Source: Methylorubrum extorquens (GTDB taxonomy: Bacteria > Pseudomonadota > Alphaproteobacteria > Rhizobiales > Beijerinckiaceae). Taken from it: a stretch of 64,000 nt of DNA. Below the pieces are notes generated by a model that saw only the letters and a list, made by a program, of their open reading frames with translations, had not been told where the DNA came from and ran no database searches. Positions 1 through 8,059 of the stretch are shown piece by piece (positions within the stretch are counted from its first letter, which is position 1; every line of letters starts with the position of its first letter). Where the stretch lies: positions 4,621,001-4,685,000 of the forward strand of contig NZ_JALJXF010000001.1 in NCBI RefSeq assembly GCF_024169925.1. The letters run 5' to 3'. The position numbers and the translations under genes are program-made.

Positions 1-4
1 GACG

Positions 5-808
5 ATGCTTTTGACAGCCCTCTCGCCAAGGCCCACGCAGCCGTGCAAGCTTCTCCCGGATCGGGAGGAGCCCTGCTTGAGCGAACACCACGCCCTCGAC
101 GTCTTCGCGCCCCTCCTCAACTGGCGGCTCCTGAAGGGCTCGCACGCCTTCCCCGGACCGGACGGGGGCACCTGCATCAACGAGGCGGCGATGGTCGCGG
201 CGGGGCTGCCCTACCGGGCGATCACCGCGAGCGACCAGTGTCCGCCGTGCTTCTCGCGCCCGCTTGCGGCCTACGCGCTCGGTCTCAACGACGCCATGCC
301 GGAGGCCGCGCGGCAGGGGCTGATGGCGTTCGTGCTGCGGCTCTCCGGCTCGGCGGATGCGCCTGCGGTCGAGGCTGCCCGCACCACCTTCCTGGCGCTC
401 GAGAGCGCCCGCCGCATCCTGCCGCCGCTCCTTGATGCAGCCGGATTGCCGGCGCTCGCCGCACGCTGCGAGACGGCCTCCGATGCGGGGGCGGCCATGG
501 TCGTGCTCCGCACCGCCGAGATGCAGGGCGGTGCGCTGTCTTACGCCGCCGCCGGCCGCCACGCCTGGATCGTGGGTGCGCGCGCCTCCGCCGTGTCGCG
601 CACCGCCACGGCGGCGTTGCGCGCCTTCGACGACCCGCGCAGCGCCGCCGAGGTGGCGGAGGGGGCGGCCCCCTTCGCGGAGGGGACGTGGCGGGCCGCG
701 CTCGGCCTCCTCGACGCGGCGCTTCGGATCGGCCGGCAGGCGCCGGAAATCGACCTGATGTCCGCGCATGCGCGTCTGGAAGCGGCGCGGGCCAGCGTTC
801 AGCCGTAG
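5..808 (+). CDS. Conserved hypothetical protein, about 267 aa
   Basis: The frame is open from the left edge and the first ATG is at position 5, so the true start could lie outside the window. The N-terminal 90 residues carry a dense motif block (GSHAFPGPDGGTCINEAA near residues 46-63, then CPPC near 79-82), and the rest is Ala-rich and probably helical. No signal peptide or membrane segment is visible. The clustered Cys residues and invariant-looking Gly/Pro block suggest a ligand or metal site, but I do not recognise the family and assign no function. Its 3' end overlaps the convergent phosphatase gene by about 10 bases. Confidence 0.7.
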   Translation: MLLTALSPRPTQPCKLLPDREEPCLSEHHALDVFAPLLNWRLLKGSHAFPGPDGGTCINEAAMVAAGLPYRAITASDQCPPCFSRPLAAYALGLNDAMPEAARQGLMAFVLRLSGSADAPAVEAARTTFLALESARRILPPLLDAAGLPALAARCETASDAGAAMVVLRTAEMQGGALSYAAAGRHAWIVGARASAVSRTATAALRAFDDPRSAAEVAEGAAPFAEGTWRAALGLLDAALRIGRQAPEIDLMSAHARLEAARASVQP

Positions 809-1410
809 GCGCGCGGGCGCGGCTCCGCCGTGAGGTCGACGTCGAGCGCCTCGCAGTTGGCGAGCCAGCGCCCGGTCAGGTGGTAGAAGAAGGTGCAGTG
901 GCCGACGACCGCGATGGTCCGCTCCGGCCGCGCCCGCAGCCAGTCGCGAAACCCAGAGACGCGCTGGTCGAACAGCATCCGCGGCTCGACGTGCCAGCCC
1001 TCGGGCCCGGCCTCGCCGTCCGCGTACCACCACGTCTCGGGAAGATGGCCGACTTGGAAGGCCGGAAATTCCTGCGCCAGCACCGAGGCCGCCCGGCCGA
1101 TGTCGCAACTGCTCTCCTGGCATTCGCGGTGGAGCACCTCCACCAGCACGTCGGGCCCGGCCGGGTGATCGGAGAAGATCCCGGCAGTGGTCTGGAGCGC
1201 CCGGGTCAGCGGCGAGGTGACGACGAGTTCGAAGGGGATACCGCGCAGCGCCATCCGGGCCGCGGCAACCTGCGCGTGGCCGCGCTCGGACAGGCGCGCA
1301 TCGATGTGGCCGGGGTCGCGCCCCGTCGCCTCGTGATGCGCGTTGAAGGTCGATTCGCCGTGGCGGATGCAGACGATGCGGGTGGCGGAGGGCGGGGTCG
1401 AGCGGGACAT
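799..1410 (-). CDS. Histidine phosphatase family protein (phosphoglycerate mutase-like)
   Basis: The 203-residue protein belongs to the histidine phosphatase superfamily. The signature IRHGES at residues 15-20 supplies the phospho-accepting His17, and a second conserved His follows in VVGHCTFF near the C-terminus. Both are needed in this superfamily for phosphoryl transfer via phosphohistidine. The ATG at 1410 places the RHG motif 16 residues from the start, the usual distance; the frame is open upstream but that part looks non-coding. There is no signal peptide, so it is cytoplasmic. The substrate cannot be told from sequence: small sugar phosphates, nucleotides or phosphoproteins are all possible. 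It is transcribed towards the hypothetical gene at the left edge. Confidence 0.85.
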   Translation of the reverse strand: MSRSTPPSATRIVCIRHGESTFNAHHEATGRDPGHIDARLSERGHAQVAAARMALRGIPFELVVTSPLTRALQTTAGIFSDHPAGPDVLVEVLHRECQESSCDIGRAASVLAQEFPAFQVGHLPETWWYADGEAGPEGWHVEPRMLFDQRVSGFRDWLRARPERTIAVVGHCTFFYHLTGRWLANCEALDVDLTAEPRPRAYG

Positions 1411-1654
1411 CGCCCCGATGTAGGCGGATCCCGCGCCGCGGGAAGCGGCCGTGACGCCGCGCCCGATCTTCCGCACCGATCCGGACGAAGCGTCACAGTA
1501 AGCGGCGAATGGCGCCGCTTTCCGGACATCGCGCGCCGCCCGGGTGCGGAGCGGGGCCGAAGGTGGGCGAAGCGTCCCGTGGCAGCGCGGCACCCACTGG
1601 AGGAGCCTTGGCAGGAACCGGCCGCCGCGCCGGCATCCGCCGATGGAGGCTTCC

Positions 1655-3841
1655 ATGCTCTCGCTTCCCCACTCCCCGCTGCCACACTCGCCGCTCGCGC
1701 ACCCGGCTCCCGGCCTGACGCGCAACCTGCTGCTCGGGCCGCTGATCGCCCTGTTGCTCGCGCTCGTTGCCGGCATTGCGCCGGCAAGGGCACAGGATTC
1801 GAGGGCACAGGACGGCAGCGGCACGCTGTTGCTGCGCTTCGAGGGCGGGGCGCCCGTCGAGGCGCCCCGCCTGAAGGCGGATGCCGCGATCACCGTAAGC
1901 GGCCCGACGGCGCGGGCGACGATCACCCAGGCCTTCCGCAACACGACCACTGAATGGGTCGAGGGCACCTACCTGTTCCCGCTGCCGGAGGATGCGGCGG
2001 TTGATACGATGAAGCTCGTGGTCGGCGACCGGGTCATCGTCGCCGACATCCGCGAGCGCGAGGCGGCGCGGCGCGTCTACGAGGCAGCGAAGGCCGAGGG
2101 CAAGGCCGCCGCGCTCACCGAGCAGCAGCGTCCCAACCTATTCACCAATGCGGTCGCCAATATCGGCCCCGGCGAGACCGTGCTGGTGCAGATCGAGTAC
2201 CAGCAGCCGGTGCGGTCCTCCGCCGGCACCTACGCCCTGCGCCTGCCGACCGTCGTCGCCCCGCGCTACAGCCCCGCGCCCCCGGCGGTGACCTCCGTCG
2301 TCGAGCGGGCCCCCGCCGCCGATCCCGTTCCGGATCGCGAAACGATCGCGGCCCCGGTGCTCGACCCGGCCCGCCACGCGCCGATCAACCCGCTGACGCT
2401 CACCATCGCTCTCAAGGCCGGCTTTGCCCTGGGCCAAGTGCGCAGCGCGACCCACGCAATCCGCGTCGAGGAAGTGTCCGGAAACGAGCGCCGCATCACG
2501 CTCGCCGACGGCGCCACCGCCACCGACCGCGATTTCGAGCTGACCTGGACCGCCGCCCCCGGCGAGGCGCCCTCGGTCGGCCTGTTCCGCGAGCGGGTCG
2601 CGGGGGCTGAGGCGGTGCTCGCCGTGGTGACCCCGCCGGAGACCGCGAGCCCGGCCGCAACCGTCCCTCGCGACGTGGTGTTCGTCATCGATAATTCCGG
2701 CTCCATGGGCGGCGCCTCGATGCGCCAGGCCAAGGCGGGCCTGCTGATCGGCCTCGACCGGCTGGGCGCAAATGACCGCTTCAACGTGATCCGCTTCGAT
2801 CACAGCTTCGACACGCTGTTCCCGGATCTGGTGGCCGCCGACGCGCACCATCTGGCGCGCGCCAAAAGCTTCGTGGCGGGACTCCAGGCGAGCGGCGGCA
2901 CGGAGATGCTGGCGCCGCTCCAGGCCGCCTTGCGGGACGCGACGCCGGAGGAGACGGCGCGCCTGCGCCAGGTCGTGTTCCTCACCGACGGCGCCATCGG
3001 CAACGAGGCGCAGATCTTCTCGGCCATCGCGACGGAGCGCGGGCGCTCGCGGCTGTTCATGGTCGGCATCGGCTCGGCCCCGAACGGCTACCTGATGCGC
3101 CACGCCGCCGAACTCGGGCAGGGCAGCTTCACCCAGATCGACACGCCCGATCAGGTGACCGAGCGGATGCGCGCCCTGTTGGTGAAGCTGGAGAGTCCCG
3201 CCGTCACCGACCTGACCGCGACCTTCTCCGAGCCCGGCATCGACGTGACGCCGGCCCGCCTGCCCGACCTGTACCGGGGCGAGCCGCTCACCCTCTCGGC
3301 CCGGATGGGGCAGGCCCGCGGCACCCTGACCCTCACCGGCCGGATCGGCGGCCAACCCTGGCAGACGCTTCTGCACCTCGATGCGGCGCAGGAGGGAACC
3401 GGCATCGGCAAGCTCTGGGCGCGTGCGAAGATCGCCGAGGCCGAGACCGCGCGGCTGACCGGCGGGCTCTCGCCGGAGGCGGCCGACGCGGCGATCCTGC
3501 GGCTGGCTCTCGACCACGGGCTGACGACCCGCCTGACCTCGCTCGTGGCGGTGGACGCTACCCCGCGCCGGCCGGCCGGGATGCGCCTTGCCAGCACCGA
3601 ACTGCCGCTTAACCTGCCGGCCGGCTGGGACTTCGAGACGGTGTTCGGCACGCAGGACGAGGCTCCGCAGCTTCCCCCGCCGCCGCGCCAGCGCCGCGCC
3701 GCGGCCTCGGCCACGCAGATGGCCGCCGCGCAGGCGGTGGCGCTGCCGCAGACCGCCACGGATTTCGAGATCCGCGCATGGCTCGGGGCGCTGCTGCTGG
3801 CGCTCGGTCTCCTCCTCTCCCGCCGCCGGCTCGCAGCGTGA
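1655..3841 (+). CDS. VIT and vWA domain protein, target of class GN sortase
   Basis: The 728-residue exported protein has an N-terminal hydrophobic signal (about residues 22-47), a VIT domain (about 55-180) and a von Willebrand A domain whose MIDAS motif reads VIDNSGSM near residue 346. The C-terminus is a textbook sorting signal: LPQTA at 697-701, a hydrophobic stretch, then a basic RRR tail. The next gene is a sortase, so the protein is very probably cleaved between Thr and Ala and attached to an acceptor. This pairing is the known 'marine proteobacterial sortase target' arrangement. The ATG at 1655 is chosen because GGAGG lies 6 bases upstream; ATG 1643 is an alternative. The acceptor in a Gram-negative envelope is unknown. 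Confidence 0.9.
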   Translation: MLSLPHSPLPHSPLAHPAPGLTRNLLLGPLIALLLALVAGIAPARAQDSRAQDGSGTLLLRFEGGAPVEAPRLKADAAITVSGPTARATITQAFRNTTTEWVEGTYLFPLPEDAAVDTMKLVVGDRVIVADIREREAARRVYEAAKAEGKAAALTEQQRPNLFTNAVANIGPGETVLVQIEYQQPVRSSAGTYALRLPTVVAPRYSPAPPAVTSVVERAPAADPVPDRETIAAPVLDPARHAPINPLTLTIALKAGFALGQVRSATHAIRVEEVSGNERRITLADGATATDRDFELTWTAAPGEAPSVGLFRERVAGAEAVLAVVTPPETASPAATVPRDVVFVIDNSGSMGGASMRQAKAGLLIGLDRLGANDRFNVIRFDHSFDTLFPDLVAADAHHLARAKSFVAGLQASGGTEMLAPLQAALRDATPEETARLRQVVFLTDGAIGNEAQIFSAIATERGRSRLFMVGIGSAPNGYLMRHAAELGQGSFTQIDTPDQVTERMRALLVKLESPAVTDLTATFSEPGIDVTPARLPDLYRGEPLTLSARMGQARGTLTLTGRIGGQPWQTLLHLDAAQEGTGIGKLWARAKIAEAETARLTGGLSPEAADAAILRLALDHGLTTRLTSLVAVDATPRRPAGMRLASTELPLNLPAGWDFETVFGTQDEAPQLPPPPRQRRAAASATQMAAAQAVALPQTATDFEIRAWLGALLLALGLLLSRRRLAA

Positions 3842-4455
3842 GCGGGTGCGCACAACAGGGCGCCGCACCGTGGTGCTCGGGCCGGAGGGGCCTCGCCGCC
3901 CTTCCGGCCTTCCTGCTCGTCGCGGCCGGCTTGGTTCTGCTGGCGCAGGCGGCCTGGATTCCGGCCAAGGCCGCCCTGGCGCAGGTGCTGCTGGAGCGCG
4001 CCTTCGCCCGCACCCTGGCCGAGGGCGTGGCCGTCCCTCCCTGGCCCTGGGCCGATACGGTGCCGGTCGCCCGCATCGGCTTCCCGCGGCTCGGCGAGCA
4101 TTACGTGGTGCTCGCCGGTTCGAGCGGGCAGGCGCTGGCCTTCGGGCCCGGCCATGTCGAGAGCACGCCGGAGGCGGGCGAACCGGGAACGGCGGTCTAT
4201 GCCGCCCACCGCGACACCCAGTTCCGTAGTCTCGGACGGCTCTCCATCGGTGATCTCATCGAAGTGGTGCGCCGCGATCGCGTCAGCGTCCGCTTCCGCG
4301 TCACCGGGAAACGGGTCGTGCGCTGGGACGCATCCGGCCTCGATCCGGCCGCGCCGGGCCGCCGCCTCGTGCTCGCCACCTGCTGGCCGCTCGACGCGGT
4401 GACGCCGGGGCCGGAGCGCTTGCTGGTGGAGGCGGATGCGGTCACCGAGCCTTGA
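3838..4455 (+). CDS. Class GN sortase
   Basis: The 205-residue transpeptidase has an N-terminal membrane anchor (about residues 18-40) and a sortase fold with the catalytic triad visible: His124 in YAAHRDTQF, Cys182 in LATCWP and Arg194 in GPERLLVE. Sortases cleave an LPxTG-like signal and join the protein to an amine acceptor at the membrane surface. The GTG start at 3838 overlaps the stop of the upstream vWA gene (GTGA), so the two are translationally coupled and the LPQTA protein is the obvious substrate. No other LPxTA-type C-terminus was noticed in the window, so this is a dedicated one-enzyme, one-target pair. Confidence 0.92.
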   Translation: MSGCAQQGAAPWCSGRRGLAALPAFLLVAAGLVLLAQAAWIPAKAALAQVLLERAFARTLAEGVAVPPWPWADTVPVARIGFPRLGEHYVVLAGSSGQALAFGPGHVESTPEAGEPGTAVYAAHRDTQFRSLGRLSIGDLIEVVRRDRVSVRFRVTGKRVVRWDASGLDPAAPGRRLVLATCWPLDAVTPGPERLLVEADAVTEP

Positions 4456-4506
4456 CGCCTCCCTCACCTGTGCGGTTCTGTGCGGATCCGTCCGGAACCG
4501 CACGCC

Positions 4507-5307
4507 ATGTCGCTGATCGAGGCCGATCACCCCGAGACCGAACTGCCCGACGGGCAGAGCCGCGCCATCGCGGACGCCGTGCGTGAGGCGCTGGCCCGCC
4601 GCCGCATGTCCCGGCAGGCGCTCGCGGACGCGGCCCGCATCAGCATCTCGACCCTCGAGAAGGCGCTGTCGGGCCGCCGGCCCTTCACCCTGGCGACCAC
4701 GCTGCGCCTGGAGGAGGCGCTGGGCCTTCCCCTAAGGGTGCAAACCACCGTGCTGCCCCTCGCGATTGCGGAGAAGGCGCGCCACGCGCCGGAGGAGTTC
4801 GGCTCCTACACCCGCGAGGCGGTGGCCTTCCTGACCGGGCGCTACCTGACGCTGCGCCCCTCCTTCGGGCAGGCGGGGGCGATCTTCGCCTACCGCACCG
4901 AGATCGCTTGGGACGCCGACAGCGCCCGGCTCGTCTTCCGCGAGGCCGAGCGGCTCGACGCGCCGTTCGCGCAATCCGGCACCGTCTCGGTGCCGAACCA
5001 ATCGGGCCAGATCTACCTCGTCACCAACTTCCAGGGGCAGTACCGCCTCGCCGTGCTCGGACGCCCGACGATCCAGGGCGAGATGTTCGGCATCCTGACG
5101 ACCCTGTTCTCCGGCCGCGGCACCCAGCTCACCCCGGCCGCGGCCCCGCTCGCCCTGGTGCCGGAGCGCGGGGCGCTGGCGGAGGGTGCGCAGTACGGGC
5201 GCATCACCACCGGGATGGCCTGCGAGCCGGCCTACCGGCGCATCCTCGACCGGGTGCGCGAGGATGTGTTCGCGGTGTTTCCGGGGTGCGGGGAGGGAGC
5301 GGCCTGA
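4507..5307 (+). CDS. XRE-family helix-turn-helix regulator
   Basis: The 266-residue protein has an N-terminal Cro/C1-type HTH (about residues 22-78; SRQALADAARISISTLEKAL marks the two helices) and a roughly 180-residue C-terminal domain of mixed strand and helix that I do not recognise and that may sense a ligand. The ATG at 4507 is preferred; a GTG at 4480 would add nine residues. It lies 51 bases after the sortase stop in the same direction, so it could be cotranscribed with the vWA-sortase pair. Its target genes and signal are unknown. Confidence 0.8.
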   Translation: MSLIEADHPETELPDGQSRAIADAVREALARRRMSRQALADAARISISTLEKALSGRRPFTLATTLRLEEALGLPLRVQTTVLPLAIAEKARHAPEEFGSYTREAVAFLTGRYLTLRPSFGQAGAIFAYRTEIAWDADSARLVFREAERLDAPFAQSGTVSVPNQSGQIYLVTNFQGQYRLAVLGRPTIQGEMFGILTTLFSGRGTQLTPAAAPLALVPERGALAEGAQYGRITTGMACEPAYRRILDRVREDVFAVFPGCGEGAA

Positions 5308-5311
5308 AGCG

Positions 5312-5632
5312 TCAGGCCGTGCTCGATAGCTTCATCAGCACGAGGCCGCCGACGATCAGCAGCGCCGCCACGATGCGGGTGGCGTTCATCGCCTCGCCGA
5401 GAAAGGCGATGCCGACGATGAAGGCGCCGACGGCACCGATGCCTGTCCAGATCGTGTAGGCGGTGCCGAGCGGCAGGCTGCGCATCGCCCAGGCGAGGCA
5501 ACCGAAGCTCAAGGCCATGGTCACGAGGGTGATGACGCTGGGCCAGAGGCGCGAGAACCCCTCCGACTGCTTCATCGAGAAGGCCCAGACGACCTCCAGC
5601 AAACCGGCAACGACAAGAACGATCCAGGCCAC
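5312..5632 (-). CDS. SMR-family transporter, SugE/Gdx (guanidinium exporter) type
   Basis: The 106-residue protein has four predicted membrane helices, the size and layout of the small multidrug resistance family. The conserved Glu of the first helix (VAGLLEVVWA) and the region GTAYTIWTGIGAVGAF match the SugE/Gdx branch, which exports guanidinium by proton antiport, rather than the broad EmrE branch. SMR proteins act as dimers in the inner membrane. The GTG at 5632 gives the normal family length, with AGG 5 bases upstream; the open frame further upstream looks non-coding. A hairpin with an ACGG loop lies 23 bases upstream of the start and may be part of a guanidine-II riboswitch. Confidence 0.85.
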   Translation of the reverse strand: MAWIVLVVAGLLEVVWAFSMKQSEGFSRLWPSVITLVTMALSFGCLAWAMRSLPLGTAYTIWTGIGAVGAFIVGIAFLGEAMNATRIVAALLIVGGLVLMKLSSTA

Positions 5633-5655
5633 GGCAACCTCATGGGGCGCATGAG

Positions 5656-5669
5656 CCGGGCCGTCCCGG
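5656..5669 (-). promoter_or_regulatory. Hairpin with ACGG loop, guanidine-II riboswitch-like
   Basis: On the minus strand this reads CCGGG-ACGG-CCCGG, a perfect five-pair stem closing an ACGR tetraloop, the hallmark of one half of a guanidine-II (mini-ykkC) riboswitch. It sits 23 bases upstream of a SugE/Gdx-like gene, the usual regulated gene. The expected second hairpin about 20 bases further upstream (5690-5703) has a four-pair stem but a CAACGT loop rather than ACGR, so the assignment is tentative. Confidence 0.35.
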
Positions 5670-5772
5670 ACTTGGGCCCCTGGATGGGGGAGGACGTTGC
5701 CTCGCAGACGCTTCACCTAAAGCGGAGGCTGGAAGAGTCACGTGTGAGGCCGCACCAAAAAAACGCCAGTCG

Positions 5773-8055
5773 CTATTCCAGCCGTACCACCACGCTGTCG
5801 CTGGCGCCCGCCGCATCCATCACCGAAATCCGGGCGAAGCCTGCCCCCTCCGGGCTCCATTCCGACTGCCGGCGCATCGCCTCCGCGACCGGCAGGCCAT
5901 CGACCATCCAGGTCAGCGGCGGCTGGCCGCCCAGGGCTTTGAGGGCGAGGCGGGCCTGCGCGCCCTCACTCAAACCAAGATCGACCCGGGCGCCGTCCGG
6001 CGGGTAGGCGATCTTGAGGGGCACGCCGAGCGTCGCGGCGAAAGTTTTTGGGGCATCCCGGCGGATGTGGCGCAGGGGCGGGGGCAGGGCCATGGTCGCG
6101 ACGACCAGCGCGTCGCGGGGCCGGGGGAGGGCCTCCGGCTCGCCGCCGAACCGGGCGAAGGCATCGAACAGGATCGGCGCGGCTTGGGCACGCCCGACGA
6201 GCCCCGGCACCGAGGCGCCGTCCGGGCGGCCGATCCAGACGGCGATCGTCACGCGGGCATCGAACCCCACCGCCCAGGCGTCGCGGTAGCCGTAGGAGGT
6301 GCCGGTCTTGAAGCTGATCCGGCCGGGCAGGGCGTTCTCCGGGGGCGGAGCGCCGCGCAGGGTGTCGGCGACGTACCAGGCCGCCACCGGGTCGGCGATG
6401 CGCCGCTCCGGCTCGGGCGCGGCGGCGGGACCGTCGAGGCGCCGGACCAGCGCCGGCACGCTGCCCCCTCGGGCGAGCCCCGCATAGAGCCGGGCGAGGT
6501 CGGTGAGCGTGATGCCGAGGCCGCCGAGCGCCACGGGCAGGCCCGGCGCCGTGTCGCGCGGTAGCAGGATCGTCGCGCCGGCGCCCCGCAGCCGCGCGAT
6601 GAAGCGGGCGGCGCCGACCGCCTCCAGAAGCTCGACCGCGGGCAGGTTCAGCGATTGCTGGAGTGCGACCCGCGCCGTCACCGTGCCGCGATACCCCATG
6701 TCGAAGTTTTCCGGGGCGTAGCTCGCGGCAAAGCGCGCCGGGCGGTCGTCGAGCAGCGTTTCCGGGTGGGCGAGCCCGTCCTCGAAGGCGAGCGCGTAGA
6801 TGAACGGCTTCAAGGCCGAGCCCGGCGAGCGCACTGCCTGCGTGGCATCGACGGCACCCGCGCGGGCAGCGTTGAGGTAGCCGGCGCTGCCGACATGGGC
6901 GAGCACCGCGCCGGTGCGGTTGTCGAGGGCGAGGATCGCGGCGGAGAGCGCCGGGCCGGCGGCAGTCGCGCGCTCGGTCGCCAGTGCCTCGAGGCTCGCC
7001 TGAAGGCGCGCGTCGAGCGTCAGATGCTGCACCCGCGCTGACCCGTCGGCGGCATGCGCCTGCTCGGCGGCATGGGCCGCGAGCATCGGGAATTGTTTGC
7101 GGAGTGCCGGCACCGGCTCGGCCTTGGCGGCCTGCGCTTCGTCGGCGGTCAGCACGCCGCGCTCGGCGGCGATGTCGAGCACCCGGTCGCGGGCGCGCCG
7201 GGCGTTGGCGGCGAAGCGGTCGGGCCGGCGCGCCTCCGGCGCCTGCGGCAGGGCGACGAGGAGCGCGCTCTCGGCAAACGACAGCCGGGCCGGCTCGCGG
7301 CCGAAATAGGCAAGGCTTGCCGCCCGCACCCCCTCGACCGGGCCGCCATAGGGGGCGAGCGCGAGGTAGAGGTCGAGCACGCCGGATTTGCCGAGCGTCC
7401 GCTCCAGCTCGACCGCGCGGACCATCTGCCGGAGCTTGGCCAGCAGCGAGCGCTCCGCGCGTGGCTCGACGAGGCGGGCGACCTGCATCGACAGCGTCGA
7501 GCCGCCCGACACGATTTTCCTATGCGCGAGCCATTGCCACGCAGCGCGAGCCGTCGCCGCCGGGTCGATGCCGGGATGGCTGTCGAAGCGGCGGTCCTCG
7601 TAGGCCTTGAGCATGGCCAGGTACCGCGAATCGATCGCGTCCGCGGTGACGGGCAGGCGCCAGCGCCCGTCGGCGGTGGCGAAGGGGCGCAGCAACTGGC
7701 CCTTCCGGTCGAGGATGACGGTGGAGCGCAAGCTCGCCTGGGTCAGGTCGAGGGGCGGGAGCGTGGCGGCGTAGCGCCAGAGGGCGCCTGTCATCAGAGC
7801 GACGAGGACAACGGAGAAAGCGAGAGCAGCGCCGACCCGTCTCCCTCTCCCCGCGCGCGGGGAGAGGCCTGTCTGCACCTTGTCGTGCAGACAGGAAGCG
7901 GAGGCGGAGCCGGAGCGGCGGTGAGGAGGAGCCTCAGGAGGAGCTTCTTGCGGCGCCGCCCCCTCACCCCCGGCTGCCGCCTTGCCGAGCCCCCGACGAG
8001 GGGGGCTCGGCCCTCTCCCCGCGCGCGGGGAGAGGGGATCTGCGTCGGCGGCCAT
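5773..8055 (-). CDS. pbpC: Penicillin-binding protein 1C
   Basis: The 760-residue bifunctional class A PBP is anchored by one membrane helix (about residues 72-90). The GT51 glycosyltransferase domain follows, with catalytic Glu153 in YEDRRF and the GGSTLSMQVAR motif. The transpeptidase domain carries Ser413 and Lys416 (SxxK in SPGSALKPF) and KTGTS at 583-587. A C-terminal PBP1C domain ends the protein. It starts 4 bases after the stop of the alpha-2-macroglobulin gene, a conserved pairing thought to protect or monitor the periplasm. The first ~70 residues are odd: LSPRAGRG occurs twice because palindromic repeats are translated there. A shorter start just before the membrane helix is possible but no good start codon was found. 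Confidence 0.9.
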   Translation of the reverse strand: MAADADPLSPRAGRGPSPPRRGLGKAAAGGEGAAPQEAPPEAPPHRRSGSASASCLHDKVQTGLSPRAGRGRRVGAALAFSVVLVALMTGALWRYAATLPPLDLTQASLRSTVILDRKGQLLRPFATADGRWRLPVTADAIDSRYLAMLKAYEDRRFDSHPGIDPAATARAAWQWLAHRKIVSGGSTLSMQVARLVEPRAERSLLAKLRQMVRAVELERTLGKSGVLDLYLALAPYGGPVEGVRAASLAYFGREPARLSFAESALLVALPQAPEARRPDRFAANARRARDRVLDIAAERGVLTADEAQAAKAEPVPALRKQFPMLAAHAAEQAHAADGSARVQHLTLDARLQASLEALATERATAAGPALSAAILALDNRTGAVLAHVGSAGYLNAARAGAVDATQAVRSPGSALKPFIYALAFEDGLAHPETLLDDRPARFAASYAPENFDMGYRGTVTARVALQQSLNLPAVELLEAVGAARFIARLRGAGATILLPRDTAPGLPVALGGLGITLTDLARLYAGLARGGSVPALVRRLDGPAAAPEPERRIADPVAAWYVADTLRGAPPPENALPGRISFKTGTSYGYRDAWAVGFDARVTIAVWIGRPDGASVPGLVGRAQAAPILFDAFARFGGEPEALPRPRDALVVATMALPPPLRHIRRDAPKTFAATLGVPLKIAYPPDGARVDLGLSEGAQARLALKALGGQPPLTWMVDGLPVAEAMRRQSEWSPEGAGFARISVMDAAGASDSVVVRLE
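7844..8035. repeat. Palindromic repeat mosaic inside the 5' end of pbpC
   Basis: Two copies of a perfect 24-bp palindrome (CCTCTCCCC-GCGCGC-GGGGAGAGG) lie at 7844-7867 and 8012-8035. Between them are an inverted repeat at 7868-7895 (arms CCTGTCTGCAC) and another at 7984-8011 (GCCGAGCCCCC paired with GGGGGGCTCGGC). The composite is 192 bp, exactly 64 codons, and is read through in the pbpC frame. It resembles REP/BIME-type mosaics that normally sit between genes. Confidence 0.8.
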
Positions 8056-8059
8056 GCCT

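Noticed and set aside
5690..5703. Second hairpin of a guanidine-II riboswitch
   Set aside because: The four-pair stem is there (GAGG/CCTC), but the loop is CAACGT and not ACGR, so it is not listed as a feature.
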